Assembly: GCF_007096885.1 (NCBI RefSeq)
Contig: NZ_VJNO01000018.1
Span: 1 to 64,000, forward strand
DNA length: 64,000 bases
Source: Streptomyces sp. 130
GTDB lineage: Bacteria; Actinomycetota; Actinomycetes; Streptomycetales; Streptomycetaceae
Reading direction: 5' to 3'
Part shown: positions 50,218 to 59,726 of the stretch, in pieces
Layout of the letters: each line of letters opens with the position of its first letter
Position numbering within the stretch: the stretch's first letter is position 1
Made by a program: the position numbers and the translations under genes
The notes under the pieces: generated by a model
What the model was told of the DNA's origin: nothing
The model's input: only the letters and a program-made list of their open reading frames with translations
The model's database searches: none

Positions 50218-51447
50218 TCAGTTCCCGCTCGTCGCGCGCTTCTGGGCGCGGCTGAGCGCGGCCTCGCTCGACTCGCCGGTCAGGGCGGACTGGAACGCGC
50301 TCTGGAGCGCGAGGGAGACGGACGACCACCGCGCGCCGAGCTTGGCGGTGCGCGAGCGGGCCGTGGCGACCTGGTCGGCCAGGGCGTCCAGCTCGGGCAC
50401 CTTCTTGCGCCACTCGGCGGCGGCCTTCTCGTTGGCCGGGACCATCCAGCTGTTCAGCGCGTAGGTGATCTCCTCCTGCTCGCCGGACATGCAGCCGATG
50501 ATCTTCGCGGACATCTTCTCGCGCTTCTCGTCACCGGTGTTGGGCACGGTCAGTACGCCGCCGCCCAGCGGGCCCACCGAGTCGTCGCCGGCCTTCGGGA
50601 CCGGGATCTCGGCGATGCCCCAGTTCAGCCCCTTCTTGGAGTTCAGGGTCTCCACCTGCCAGGGGCCGTTGATCATCATGGCCGCGTTGCCCGCCATGAA
50701 CTGGTCGTTCACGTCGGCCTGGGTCCAGTTGACCGTCGACTTGGACAGCGAGCCGTCCTTGAGGAGGCTCTTCCAGTAGTCCAGCGCCCCGGCCACCTCG
50801 GGGCTGTCGAGCTTCGTCTCGTCGCCGCCGTTGGACCACATGAACGGCGTGAACTGGAAGACGCCGTCCTCCGCGCCGCCCGCGCTGAGCGCCAGTCCGT
50901 ACCGCTTGCCTTGCGTGAGCTTCTTCGCGGTCTCGCGCATCTCGGCCCAGGTGGTGGGGACCTTCAGGCCCGCCTTGTCGAGGGTGTCCTTGTTGTAGAA
51001 GAGCGCCAGCGTGTTCACCGTGCGCGCGGCCCCGTAGTACGTCCCCCGGTACGAGCCGAAGTTCACGATCCCCTCGGGGATGTCCTCCGTGGTCAGGCCG
51101 AGGTCCTTCAGCGGGATCAGCCCGCCCGCCTCGGCGAACGTCGGCATCTCGGAGGCGTCCAGCTGGAGCACGTCGGGCAGCGACTTCGAGGACGCCATGC
51201 GCAGCGCCTTGGTCATCACCTGGGAGGCCGGGACGCTCTGCTGCTCGATGGTCACCCCCAGCTGCTTGCTGCACCGGGCCAGCGTCTCGGCGTCCCAGCG
51301 GTGGTACGACTCGTCGGTCGAGGAGTTCAGAACGGTGTACACGTCCGGGTCCCGCTGCTGGCCGCAGCCCGCCAGGACGGCACCGCCGATCAGCGCGGAG
51401 ACGACGGTGAGCGGGACGGCGGCCCGTGGGGTGAAGCGGTTCGACAT
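50218..51447 (-). CDS. Sugar ABC transporter solute-binding lipoprotein
   Basis: A 409-residue family 1 extracellular solute-binding protein. The signal ends in a lipobox LAGC, so the mature protein is anchored outside the membrane. NDQFMAGNAAMMINGPWQVE is typical of sugar-binding proteins of this family. ATG 51447 is the first gene of the operon, preceded by AGAGGCAG; the frame extends seven codons further without a start signal. The intergenic region to the alpha-xylosidase carries two palindromes that are likely operators. Ligand unknown, likely a xyloglucan- or cello-oligosaccharide. Confidence 0.9.
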   Translation of the reverse strand: MSNRFTPRAAVPLTVVSALIGGAVLAGCGQQRDPDVYTVLNSSTDESYHRWDAETLARCSKQLGVTIEQQSVPASQVMTKALRMASSKSLPDVLQLDASEMPTFAEAGGLIPLKDLGLTTEDIPEGIVNFGSYRGTYYGAARTVNTLALFYNKDTLDKAGLKVPTTWAEMRETAKKLTQGKRYGLALSAGGAEDGVFQFTPFMWSNGGDETKLDSPEVAGALDYWKSLLKDGSLSKSTVNWTQADVNDQFMAGNAAMMINGPWQVETLNSKKGLNWGIAEIPVPKAGDDSVGPLGGGVLTVPNTGDEKREKMSAKIIGCMSGEQEEITYALNSWMVPANEKAAAEWRKKVPELDALADQVATARSRTAKLGARWSSVSLALQSAFQSALTGESSEAALSRAQKRATSGN

Positions 51448-51557
51448 ACAGCTGCCTCTTGTCGGCAAGGGCCCGGGCGGCTGCGCTGCCGTCCGACCGA
51501 TTTGTTTGCTGCCAGTACTAATACGTCATGAGGTCGCCCGTTTTCTAGACCGTCCTG

Positions 51558-51573
51558 GTGACGTGCACGTCAC
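51558..51573. promoter_or_regulatory. Perfect 16-bp palindrome upstream of the sugar importer
   Basis: GTGACGTGCACGTCAC is fully self-complementary. It sits 111 bases before the solute-binding protein start and 145 before the alpha-xylosidase start. Candidate operator; the regulator is unknown. Confidence 0.5.
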
Positions 51574-51648
51574 ACAGGGGCAACATGCCCGGTCGAAGGG
51601 GGTCCAGGTATCGGTGTTCAGGCGGATTCAAGGGTTCCGATCAGTGAA

Positions 51649-51662
51649 TCGAAGCGCTTCGA
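51649..51662. promoter_or_regulatory. LacI-type palindromic operator (TCGAAGCGCTTCGA)
   Basis: A perfect 14-bp palindrome with central GCGC, flanked by AA on both sides, 56 bases before the alpha-xylosidase start. The form is that of LacI-family operators (central CG) used by sugar regulators such as CebR. No LacI gene is nearby. Confidence 0.6.
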
Positions 51663-51717
51663 AAATGATTTGTTTTGTGTACGATCAAAATCAGGACCCA
51701 CAGGAACGGACCCCCCC

Positions 51718-53967
51718 ATGAAGTTCACCGACGGCTTCTGGCAGATGCGAGACGGTGTGCACGCCTCGTACGCCACCGAACTCCGCGACCTCCGCCTCGA
51801 CCCCGACCGCCTCACCGCCTACGCGGCGGTCCAGCGCGTGACCCGGCGCGGGGACACCCTGAACGCCCCGCTGATCACCGTGGAGGCGTACGCCCCCGCC
51901 GAAGGCGTCATCGGCGTCCGCGTCACCCATCTGGCGGGCAAGCGCCACCCGGGCCCCGACTTCGCCCTGCCCGGCGCCACCGGTGACCCCGCCGCCACCA
52001 CCCGGAAGGAGGGCGGGGCCGCCGAGCTGACCAGCGGCCCGCTCACCCTCCGGCTCCCCGCCGACGGCTTCGGCCTGGAGTTCCGGGACGCGGACGGGCG
52101 CGTCCTGACCGCCGCCGGACGCAAGGGCACCGCCTTCGCCACGACCGGCGACGGCGCCCACCACATGTTCGCCCAGCTCGCGCTGGGCGTCGGCGAGACC
52201 ATCCACGGGCTCGGCGAGCGGTTCACCCCGTACGTCAAGAACGGCCAGGTCGTCGACATGTGGCAGGCGGACGGCGGGACCAGCAGCGAGCAGGCGTACA
52301 AGAACGTCCCGTTCTACCTCTCCTCGCGCGGCTACGGCGTCTTCGTCAACCACCCCGGGAAGGTCTCCTTCGAGATCGGCTCCGAGGCCGTCGGCCAGGT
52401 GCAGTTCAGCGTCGAGGACCAGACGCTGGAGTACTTCGTCGTCGCCGGACCCACCCCCAAGGAGGTCCTGGCCCGCTACACCGCGCTCACCGGCCGCCCC
52501 GCCCTGCCCCCGGCCTGGTCCTTCGGCCTCTGGCTGACCACCTCGTTCACCACCGCGTACGACGAGGCGACCGTGACCTCGTTCGTGGACGGCATGGCCG
52601 AGCGGGGCATCCCGCTCTCCGTCTTCCACTTCGACTGCTTCTGGATGCGCGAGTACCAGTGGTGCGACTTCGAGTGGGACCCGGACGTCTTCCCCGATCC
52701 GGAGGGCATGCTCGCCCGCCTCAAGGACAAGGGCCTCAAGATCTGCGTCTGGATCAACCCGTACATCGCGCAGAAGAGCCCCCTGTACGCGGAGGGCGCC
52801 GACAAGGGCTACTTCGTGCGCACCCGCGAGGGCGACGTCTGGCAGTGGGACAAGTGGCAGGCCGGCATGGCGCTGGTGGACTTCACCAACCCCGAGGCCA
52901 CCGCCTGGTTCCAGGCCAAGCTGCGCACCCTCCTCGGCCAGGGGGTCGACGGCTTCAAGACGGACTTCGGGGAGCGCATCCCCACCGATGTCGTCTGGCA
53001 CGACGGCTCCGACCCGGAGCGCATGCACAACTACTACACGCACCTGTACAACAAGGCCGTCTTCGAGCTCCTGGAGCAGGAGCGCGGCCAGGGCGAGGCC
53101 GTCCTCTTCGCCCGTTCCGCCACGGCCGGCGGCCAGCAGTTCCCCGTGCACTGGGGCGGCGACTGCTGGTCCTCCTTCGAGGCGATGGCGGAGTCCCTGC
53201 GCGGCGGACTCTCGCTGAGCCTGTCCGGCTTCGGCTTCTGGAGCCATGACATCGGCGGCTTCGAGGGCACCCCGGACCCGGCGGTCTTCAAGCGCTGGCT
53301 CGCCTTCGGCCTGCTCTCCTCGCACAGCCGGCTGCACGGCTCCTCGTCGTACCGCGTGCCGTGGGAGTTCGGCGACGAGGCGGTCGACGTCGCCCGGCGC
53401 TTCACGGAGCTGAAGCACCGCCTCATGCCCTACCTGTACGGGGCCGCCGTCGAGGCCCACCGCACCGGCGTCCCCGTCATGCGCCCGATGCTCCTCGAAT
53501 TCCCGGACGACCCGGCCGCCCGCACCGCGGACCGGCAGTACATGCTCGGCCCGGACCTCCTGGTCGCCCCGGTCTTCAGCGAGGACGGCGAGGTGGAGTA
53601 CTACGTCCCCGAGGGCACCTGGACCCATCTGCTCACCGGCGAGACCGTCACCGGCCCGGCCTGGCACCGGGACACCTACGGCTTCGACAGCCTCCCGCTG
53701 CTGGTCCGCCCCGGCGCGGTCCTCCCGCTCGGCGCGGACGCCTCCCGGCCCGACGGCGACTGGACGGACGGCCTCCAGCTGCGCGTGTACGCCCCCGAGG
53801 GCACCGGCGACCTCCACCGCACGGTGACCGTCCCCGGCCTCACGGGCGAGCCGGCCGCCACGTACGAGGTGGTCCGCGACGGCGGCGCGCTCCGGGTCAC
53901 GGCGGACACGGAGCGGCCGTACGAGACGGTGGTGGTCACGCCCGGGGCGAGCGTTCCCGCGATCTGA
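51718..53967 (+). CDS. yicI: Alpha-xylosidase (GH31, YicI-like)
   Basis: A 749-residue cytosolic GH31 enzyme. It removes alpha-1,6-xylose from xyloglucan oligosaccharides and isoprimeverose. The YicI-type signatures FHFDCFWMREYQWCDFEWDP and GFKTDFGERIPTDVVW are diagnostic. The nucleophile is Asp416 (KTDFGE) and the acid/base is Asp482 (WGGDC), the same residue numbers as E. coli YicI. ATG 51718 is preceded by AGGAA. It is divergent from the sugar importer and GH1 glucosidase. Together these could take up and split xyloglucan fragments: xylose by this enzyme, glucose by GH1. Confidence 0.93.
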   Translation: MKFTDGFWQMRDGVHASYATELRDLRLDPDRLTAYAAVQRVTRRGDTLNAPLITVEAYAPAEGVIGVRVTHLAGKRHPGPDFALPGATGDPAATTRKEGGAAELTSGPLTLRLPADGFGLEFRDADGRVLTAAGRKGTAFATTGDGAHHMFAQLALGVGETIHGLGERFTPYVKNGQVVDMWQADGGTSSEQAYKNVPFYLSSRGYGVFVNHPGKVSFEIGSEAVGQVQFSVEDQTLEYFVVAGPTPKEVLARYTALTGRPALPPAWSFGLWLTTSFTTAYDEATVTSFVDGMAERGIPLSVFHFDCFWMREYQWCDFEWDPDVFPDPEGMLARLKDKGLKICVWINPYIAQKSPLYAEGADKGYFVRTREGDVWQWDKWQAGMALVDFTNPEATAWFQAKLRTLLGQGVDGFKTDFGERIPTDVVWHDGSDPERMHNYYTHLYNKAVFELLEQERGQGEAVLFARSATAGGQQFPVHWGGDCWSSFEAMAESLRGGLSLSLSGFGFWSHDIGGFEGTPDPAVFKRWLAFGLLSSHSRLHGSSSYRVPWEFGDEAVDVARRFTELKHRLMPYLYGAAVEAHRTGVPVMRPMLLEFPDDPAARTADRQYMLGPDLLVAPVFSEDGEVEYYVPEGTWTHLLTGETVTGPAWHRDTYGFDSLPLLVRPGAVLPLGADASRPDGDWTDGLQLRVYAPEGTGDLHRTVTVPGLTGEPAATYEVVRDGGALRVTADTERPYETVVVTPGASVPAI

Positions 53968-54265
53968 CCCAGGCGGTGAACGCCTCGACCGCGTCCACCA
54001 CCGCGTCGAAGCGGAGCGAGTGGTACAGGTCGAAGGCGTGGTGTCCGCCCCGCAGCTCGGCGTAGACGACCGGGCTCTCGGACGCGTCGCGCAGCCGCTC
54101 GGCGACCTCGCGGATGCCGGCCACCGGCACCCGCGGGTCCAGATCGCCGTGGACCATCAGCATGGGCGGCGCGTCCGGCCGGGCATGGCCCAGCGGGGAC
54201 GACTCGGGGCCCTGGTCCCAGCCAGCCGGTACAGCAGCGGCAGCGACTGGCTGGGCCCCGGTCTG
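53936..54265 (-). pseudogene. C-terminal remnant of an alpha/beta hydrolase (esterase)
   Basis: The frame ends with PPMLMVHGDLDPRVPVAGIR, VVYAELRGGHHAFDLYHSLR and AVEAFTAWV, the end of a lipase/esterase of the alpha/beta hydrolase fold (Asp and His of the triad). The oxyanion motif HGGG and the nucleophile GxSxG are missing. Upstream sequence in this frame is not protein-like. It is a truncated, inactive relic that converges on the alpha-xylosidase. Confidence 0.6.
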
Positions 54266-54456
54266 GCGCACCGCGGCGGAGCCGCCGCTCATCCGGGCGT
54301 TCGCCGAGGCGTCGTCCGACGCCGGACGGCTCAGGGACTGACGTCCCACGGGCGCGCCCGCCCTCCCGGCCCCGGCCGGAATGCGATCGTGGACCGGCGG
54401 GTTGGCGCCTGTACAGAACACGAGCGGTAACAGCACTGAGAGCGGATGGCCTTCAC

Positions 54457-55104
54457 ATGGGCGAGCTGATCCTGATCCGGCACGGCGAGACGGAGTGGTC
54501 CCGCAACGGGCGCCACACCAGCCACACCGATCTGCCCCTGACACCCCTCGGCGAACGCCAGGCCCGCGCCCTGGCCCCGCTGCTCGCCGACCGGTCCATC
54601 GCGCTCACCCTGGTCAGCCCCCTGGTCCGGGCCCGGCGCACCGCCGAACTCGCCGGGCTGGCCGCGCCCCGCATCACCCCCGAGCTGCGCGAGTGGGACT
54701 ACGGCGGCTACGAGGGCATCACCACGGACGAGATCCGCCGCACCCGGCCCGACTGGAACCTCTGGACCGACGGTGTCGGCGCCGGCCCCGCGGCCCACCC
54801 CGGCGAGACCCCGGCAGAGGTGGGGGCCCGGGCCGACCGGGTGCTGGCCGAGGTCGCGGAGGCGGCCGGACGCGCCGGCGGCGACGACGTCGTGCTCGTC
54901 GCCCATTCCCACTTCCTGCGCGTCCTGACCGCCCGCTACCTGGGCCTGACCCCGGCCGAGGGCACGCTCTTCCAGCTGGCCACGGGCGCCGTGTCCCGGC
55001 TGGGCCGGGAACACGGCAACCCGGTCATCACCGCGTGGAACGTCGCATTGCCCCAGAGCCTCTTCCCGGCGGCGGCGGTCCCGGAGACACCGGAACGCAC
55101 ATGA
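54457..55104 (+). CDS. Histidine phosphatase family protein
   Basis: A 215-residue member of the histidine phosphatase (phosphoglycerate mutase-like) superfamily. ILIRHGETEWSRNGRHTSHT contains the catalytic RHG (His9), ELREWDYGGYEG is the acid/base region, and VLVAHSHFLRVLTARYLG holds the second His. It hydrolyses phosphate from a small molecule; the substrate is not predictable. ATG 54457. It precedes 277 bases with no gene, then the GH92 gene in convergent orientation. Confidence 0.88.
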   Translation: MGELILIRHGETEWSRNGRHTSHTDLPLTPLGERQARALAPLLADRSIALTLVSPLVRARRTAELAGLAAPRITPELREWDYGGYEGITTDEIRRTRPDWNLWTDGVGAGPAAHPGETPAEVGARADRVLAEVAEAAGRAGGDDVVLVAHSHFLRVLTARYLGLTPAEGTLFQLATGAVSRLGREHGNPVITAWNVALPQSLFPAAAVPETPERT

Positions 55105-55381
55105 TCGCGGCGGCCCGGCCCGGCGGCCCCGCTCCGGGCCTTCGGCCATCGCGTCGAGCATCCCGTCCGGCGGCCCCCCGCTCCTCGGGTACGCCGGTCG
55201 CGCCGCACGGCCGCGGTCCGGCCGCAGCGCCTGGAATCGGCGGGGGTGGCGTCGCGGGGCAGGTCGCCCGGTCCGCGGTGTGCCGTGCGGGTGACCGGGC
55301 CCGCGCGGTCGGGGAGCCTGCCGCACGCATCACGGCCGGGCGGGACCGGAAGGCCCCGCCCGGCCGTGCCGCTCAGTGCGG

Positions 55382-58300
55382 TCAGGCGATCAGCTCCACC
55401 TCCGCGAGCGACGCCTCACCGTCGAACGCCAGCCGGTAGTGCGCGTACGAGCCGGGGGACTTCACGGAGAAGGCCCGTGTCTGCTTGTCCCAGGCGAAGG
55501 ACTGGCCGGACCGCTCGTCGAGGTCCTTCCAGCTCTTGCCGTCCGACGAGCCCTGCAGCACCCAGCCCTTCGGCGCGGTCGCACGGGCGGCCGAGGTCAG
55601 CGTGTACTGGACGCCCTTCGCGGCGGACGGGACGGGCAGCTCGACCGTGGTGGCCGTGCCGGTGGTGGCCGAGGTGTCGTCGAACAGCGGGCCCTCGCCC
55701 TTCAGCACGTCCTTGCGCGGGGACGGCACCCGGTCGTCCTGGGTGATGGAGACCGGCGCGGCGTCCTTGCCGGTGCCCCAGGCGGACGGCTTCGGGCCCA
55801 TGTCGAAGTCCAGCGTCCCGCCCTTGGCCAGCAGGCCGTGCGGCAGCGAGGTGGAGGTCCACTTCCTGCCGTTCACCCTCAGGCCCTGGACGTAGATGTT
55901 CTTCGCGCTGTTCTTCGGCGCCTTCACGACCAGCTTGCGGCCGTTCTCCAGGTGCACCGTCGCCCTGGTGAAGAGCGGTGAGCCGATCGCGTACTCGCCA
56001 CTGCCCATCACCAGCGGGTAGAAGCCGAGCGAGGAGAAGAGGAACCAGGCCGACTGCTCGCCGTTGTCCTCGTCACCGTGGTAGCCCTGGCCGATCTCGC
56101 TGCCCGTGTACAGCCGGCCCAGGACCTCGCGGACCTTCTCCTGCGTCTTGTACGGCTGCGAGGCCGCGTCGTACATGTACGTGACGTGGTGGGCGACCTG
56201 GTTGCTGTGCCCGTACTGGCCCATCCGCACGTCACGGGCCTCGGTCATCTCGTGGATGACCCCGCCGTAGCTGCCAGCGAACTCCGGGGTGCCGGTCTCC
56301 GGGGTGGCGAAGTAGGTGTCCAGCTTCTCGGCCAGGCCGTCCCGGCCGCCGTACAGGTTGGCCAGGCCCCTGCTGTCCTGCGGAGCGGTGAAGGCGTAGC
56401 CCCAGCCGTTGGTCTCCGTGTAGTCGTAGCCCCAGACGCGCGGGTCGTACAGACCGGACGGCAGCCGCCAGTCGCCCTCGGCGTCCTTGCCCTGGAAGAA
56501 GCCGGCCTTGTCGTCGAACAGCTCCACGTAGTCGCGGGCCCGGTTCATGAAGTACTCGGACTCGTCCTTGTAGCGCTGCTCGTGCGTCTTCGCGTAGAGC
56601 GCCTCGCCCATCTTCGCGATGCCGTAGTCGTTGACGTAACCCTCCATCGACCAGGACATGCCCTCGTGGGTCGTGGTGTCGGCGTACCCCTTGAACGGGG
56701 ACGTCTCCATCCCCTTGCGGCCCACGCCGGAGCTCGGCGGGACGACCGTCGCGTTCTTCACGGCCGCGTCGTACGCCGCCTCCGCGTCGAACTCCACGCC
56801 CTTGACGTACGCGTCGGCGAACGCCACGTCCGAGGACGTGCCGGTCATCAGGTCCGCGTAGCCCGGCGATGACCAGCGGGAGATCCAGCCGCCGTCCTTG
56901 TACTGCTGGACGAAGCCGTCGACCATCTCGCCGGCCCTCGAAGGAGTCAGCAGCGAGTACGCCGGCCAGGTCGTCCGGTAGGTGTCCCAGAAGCCGTTGT
57001 TGACGTACACCTTGCCGTCGACGATCTTCGCGCCGGTGTGCGTCGGGGTGTCCGGCCCGGTCTGCGGCGAGAAGGGGGAGGCGTACTTGTCCTTGCCGTC
57101 GACCTTCTCGGAGCCCGAGTTCGGGTAGAGGTAGAGCCGGTAGAGGCTGGAGTACAGCGTGGTCAGCTGGTCGGCGGTGGCGCCCTCGACCTCCACCTTG
57201 CCCAGCAGGCCGTCCCAGGCGTCCCGCGCCTCGTCCTCGACCCGCGCGAAGGAGCGCGAGGCGGGGATCTCGGCGGCCAGGTTCTTCTTCGCCTGGTCGA
57301 CGCTGATCAGCGAGGTCGCCAGGCGCAGGTTCACCGTGCGGTCCCGGCCCGCGTCGAACCGCAGGTAGCCGGTGACGTCGTCACCGCCGCCGCCCGAGAG
57401 CTTGCCGCCCGCGGTGACCGGCGCGTCGAAGACGCCGTACACGAACAGGCGCGTCGCCCCGGTCGAGCCGCCGCTCTTCACGTCCGAGAAGCCGGTGAAC
57501 GAGCTGGTCGCCGGGTCCAGGGTGAGCCCGCCGTCGTTGGAGACGTTGTCGAAGACGATGCTCGCGTCCTCGCCCGGATATGTGAACCGCATCCGCGCCG
57601 CGTGGTCGGCCGGCGTCATCTCGGCCTTGAGGCCGTTCTCGAACGTCACGCCGTAGTAATGCGGCCGGGCGGTCTCGTTCTCGTGCCGGAACGGCAGCGC
57701 GCGGGCCGTCCGGGAGGCGTCCGGGGTGCCGGAGGCCGCCGACGGCATCAGCTGGAAGGTCTGCCGGTCACCCATCCAGGGGCTCGGCTCGTGGCTCGCG
57801 GCGAACGCCTGGAGCGTGGGCAGGTTGTCCTCGTTGTTGCCCCGCGCGTAGTCGTAGAGCCAGCTGGTCGAGCCGGCGTTGGTGACCGGCGTCCAGAAGT
57901 TGAACCCGTTCGGGACGGCCGTCGCGGGGAAGTTGTTGCCGCGCGAGAAGGAGCCGCTGGAGTTGGTGCCCCGGATGGTGGAGGCGTAGTCCGCGAGGTG
58001 CGCCTTGCGCTTCTCCGGTTTCGCGGGGGCGATCCTCAGGTCGTCGATCCAGCCCTGGAACTTCGCCGGCCCCTTCGGCGAGTCGTACGCGACCAGGACG
58101 CGGTCGACGGTCTTGCCCGCCGCGACCGTGCCGATGCCGGACTCGACCTTGTTCCACTGGTTGACGTAGAGCCGCTTGGCTTCCGCCTGGCCCTGCGGCG
58201 TCAGCAGCCCGCCGTTGGCGTCGGTGGCGTGCAGGTCGCTCAGATAGGTGCCGTCGGTGAAGGCCAGGTCCACCGCGACGTGCGTGGCCGGGTAGGACAG

Positions 58301-59227
58301 GTCCGTCTCGCCCATCTGCGGGTAGACCAGGTAGGACAGTTCGGTGTCCCGGGTGACCCGGGTGTTCACGTCGAACACCTTGTTGTACGAGTACGCCCGG
58401 CCGTCCGCCTGGTGGGTGCCCGCGTACCGCAGCGCCTTCCTGCCGGTGAAGCCCGCCCCGGCCTTCGCGGTGGGGGAGCCGGAGGGGCCGTTGCCGATCT
58501 GCGTGCGCATGTCCGAGGGCGCGGGGGCGGAGGTGTCGCCGTCGGAGAACTGGACGTCGGCGAGCTGGGTGGCGTCGGAGGCGCCGTTGTTCTTCGTGAT
58601 GTCCAGGCGGAAGTGCCGGTAGGCCCTGTCCGCCTGGAAGTCGTACGACTTGGTCTGGAAGCGCTCGTGGAAGGTCTGGCCCGTCCGGGTGTCCAGGTCC
58701 GTCCAGGTCCTGCCGTCCTCGGAGCCCTGGAGCGTCCAGTCCCGGGGGTCGCGTTCGTCGTGGTCGTCGGCGGAGGTGAGCGCGTACGTCACGACCTTCA
58801 CCGGCTCGGTGAGGTCGAACTCCAGCCAGGCGGTGGGCTCGAACGACAGCCACTTCGTCCGGGACTCGCCGTCGACGAGGTTCTCCTTCACCTCCCCGCC
58901 GCCGGTGTTCTCGTCGCTGGCGCGGACGGCGGTGACCCGGTCGGTCACATTGCCCGGTATTCCGGAGGAGAATCCGCCATCGACACCCGATGACCGCTTC
59001 TTTCCGTCCGGGCCCTCTTCTACGGAATTACGCCAGTCCGGCTGCTTCTCGTCCTCTTCGAAGGATGTGCTGAACATCCGGTCACCCGTGGGGCCTTGGC
59101 CTCTCGGGCCCGGCCCGGCCGATTGAGCGGCGGCCGCCGTGGGGGCTGTCACGACCAGGACCAAAGAGGCCGCGATCAGTGCTGCCGTGCTGCTTCGTCT
59201 CGTACGAGAACGGTGTCGGGGGTGCAT
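55382..59227 (-). CDS. Secreted GH92 alpha-mannosidase with CBM32-like (F5/8 type C) domains
   Basis: A 1281-residue exported enzyme, calcium-dependent exo-alpha-mannosidase family GH92, which trims alpha-1,2/1,3-linked mannose from glycans. Signal peptide at residues 1-34. A discoidin-like domain (about 75-240, with RDWTLQGSEDGRTWTDLD) is followed by a jelly-roll and then the GH92 core. The core includes NNGFWDTYRTTWPAYSLL and HGDEDNGEQSAWFLFSSLG, with catalytic acidic residues. A second F5/8-like domain lies at the end (APKGWVLQGSSDGKSWKDLD). ATG 59227 has GGAGGAA upstream. A palindromic operator lies about 35 bases upstream. Confidence 0.93.
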   Translation of the reverse strand: MHPRHRSRTRRSSTAALIAASLVLVVTAPTAAAAQSAGPGPRGQGPTGDRMFSTSFEEDEKQPDWRNSVEEGPDGKKRSSGVDGGFSSGIPGNVTDRVTAVRASDENTGGGEVKENLVDGESRTKWLSFEPTAWLEFDLTEPVKVVTYALTSADDHDERDPRDWTLQGSEDGRTWTDLDTRTGQTFHERFQTKSYDFQADRAYRHFRLDITKNNGASDATQLADVQFSDGDTSAPAPSDMRTQIGNGPSGSPTAKAGAGFTGRKALRYAGTHQADGRAYSYNKVFDVNTRVTRDTELSYLVYPQMGETDLSYPATHVAVDLAFTDGTYLSDLHATDANGGLLTPQGQAEAKRLYVNQWNKVESGIGTVAAGKTVDRVLVAYDSPKGPAKFQGWIDDLRIAPAKPEKRKAHLADYASTIRGTNSSGSFSRGNNFPATAVPNGFNFWTPVTNAGSTSWLYDYARGNNEDNLPTLQAFAASHEPSPWMGDRQTFQLMPSAASGTPDASRTARALPFRHENETARPHYYGVTFENGLKAEMTPADHAARMRFTYPGEDASIVFDNVSNDGGLTLDPATSSFTGFSDVKSGGSTGATRLFVYGVFDAPVTAGGKLSGGGGDDVTGYLRFDAGRDRTVNLRLATSLISVDQAKKNLAAEIPASRSFARVEDEARDAWDGLLGKVEVEGATADQLTTLYSSLYRLYLYPNSGSEKVDGKDKYASPFSPQTGPDTPTHTGAKIVDGKVYVNNGFWDTYRTTWPAYSLLTPSRAGEMVDGFVQQYKDGGWISRWSSPGYADLMTGTSSDVAFADAYVKGVEFDAEAAYDAAVKNATVVPPSSGVGRKGMETSPFKGYADTTTHEGMSWSMEGYVNDYGIAKMGEALYAKTHEQRYKDESEYFMNRARDYVELFDDKAGFFQGKDAEGDWRLPSGLYDPRVWGYDYTETNGWGYAFTAPQDSRGLANLYGGRDGLAEKLDTYFATPETGTPEFAGSYGGVIHEMTEARDVRMGQYGHSNQVAHHVTYMYDAASQPYKTQEKVREVLGRLYTGSEIGQGYHGDEDNGEQSAWFLFSSLGFYPLVMGSGEYAIGSPLFTRATVHLENGRKLVVKAPKNSAKNIYVQGLRVNGRKWTSTSLPHGLLAKGGTLDFDMGPKPSAWGTGKDAAPVSITQDDRVPSPRKDVLKGEGPLFDDTSATTGTATTVELPVPSAAKGVQYTLTSAARATAPKGWVLQGSSDGKSWKDLDERSGQSFAWDKQTRAFSVKSPGSYAHYRLAFDGEASLAEVELIA

Positions 59228-59261
59228 GCCGAGCCATTCCTCCCGGTGAAGTGTGCGCTTG

Positions 59262-59273
59262 GACAACGTTGTC
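59262..59273. promoter_or_regulatory. LacI-type operator upstream of GH92 (GACAACGTTGTC)
   Basis: A perfect 12-bp palindrome with central CG, 35 bases before the GH92 start. This is the usual form of LacI-family operators in Streptomyces glycan genes. The regulator is not in the window. Confidence 0.6.
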
Positions 59274-59455
59274 AGAAGATGCGCAGGAACAAGTAGGGAG
59301 TGAAGTGGCTCATGATGTCAAGGGAGTTGGTCCGCGGTCCGCCGCCGAATCGACCGGAATGCGGAAATCGTTACGTCCGAAGGAGCGCCCGGAGTGTCGA
59401 GGTATCCGCGAGGTCTCAACTCGGGAAAGACTGCCGTTCAACCTTGCTTTCGATC

Positions 59456-59488
59456 TTGCTCAGTTGGCGGCAAGTGGACTATACCTGT
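59456..59488 (+). promoter_or_regulatory. ngcE promoter overlapped by a DasR-like (dre) site
   Basis: -35 TTGCTC (59456-59461), an 18-base spacer, then -10 TATACC (59480-59485). AGTGGACTATACCTGT (59473-59488) overlaps the -10 and agrees at 13 of 16 positions with the DasR element ACTGGTCTAGACCACT-type consensus. DasR represses GlcNAc uptake genes in Streptomyces, which fits. The rest of the 500-base divergent region to GH92 holds no gene I can support. Confidence 0.55.
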
Positions 59489-59726
59489 CGGCGTCCGCAC
59501 AGCCGGTTCACCGGTTGTGCGGCTGGGGGACACGGGGGCAGAACAACGCGACGCCGCAGGTGCGTCGGCTGTTCGGTCCCCTGACGCCCCCCACGGCAAT
59601 CGTTAGCCTGAAATCTGTACCACCCAAGCGCAACTGACCGCGGTGGCGGGGCCCTTCGCTGAGGCGAATTACGACGGGGCGACCGGTACACACCGCCTGA
59701 GTCCTGGAGAAGGCGAGGACTTGAGC

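Noticed and set aside
51691..53817. 708-codon frame antisense to the alpha-xylosidase
   Set aside because: The plus strand encodes every catalytic motif of YicI; the other frame is a codon-bias artefact.
57038..58993. 651-codon frame antisense to the GH92 gene
   Set aside because: Same reason; no motif, no ribosome-binding site.
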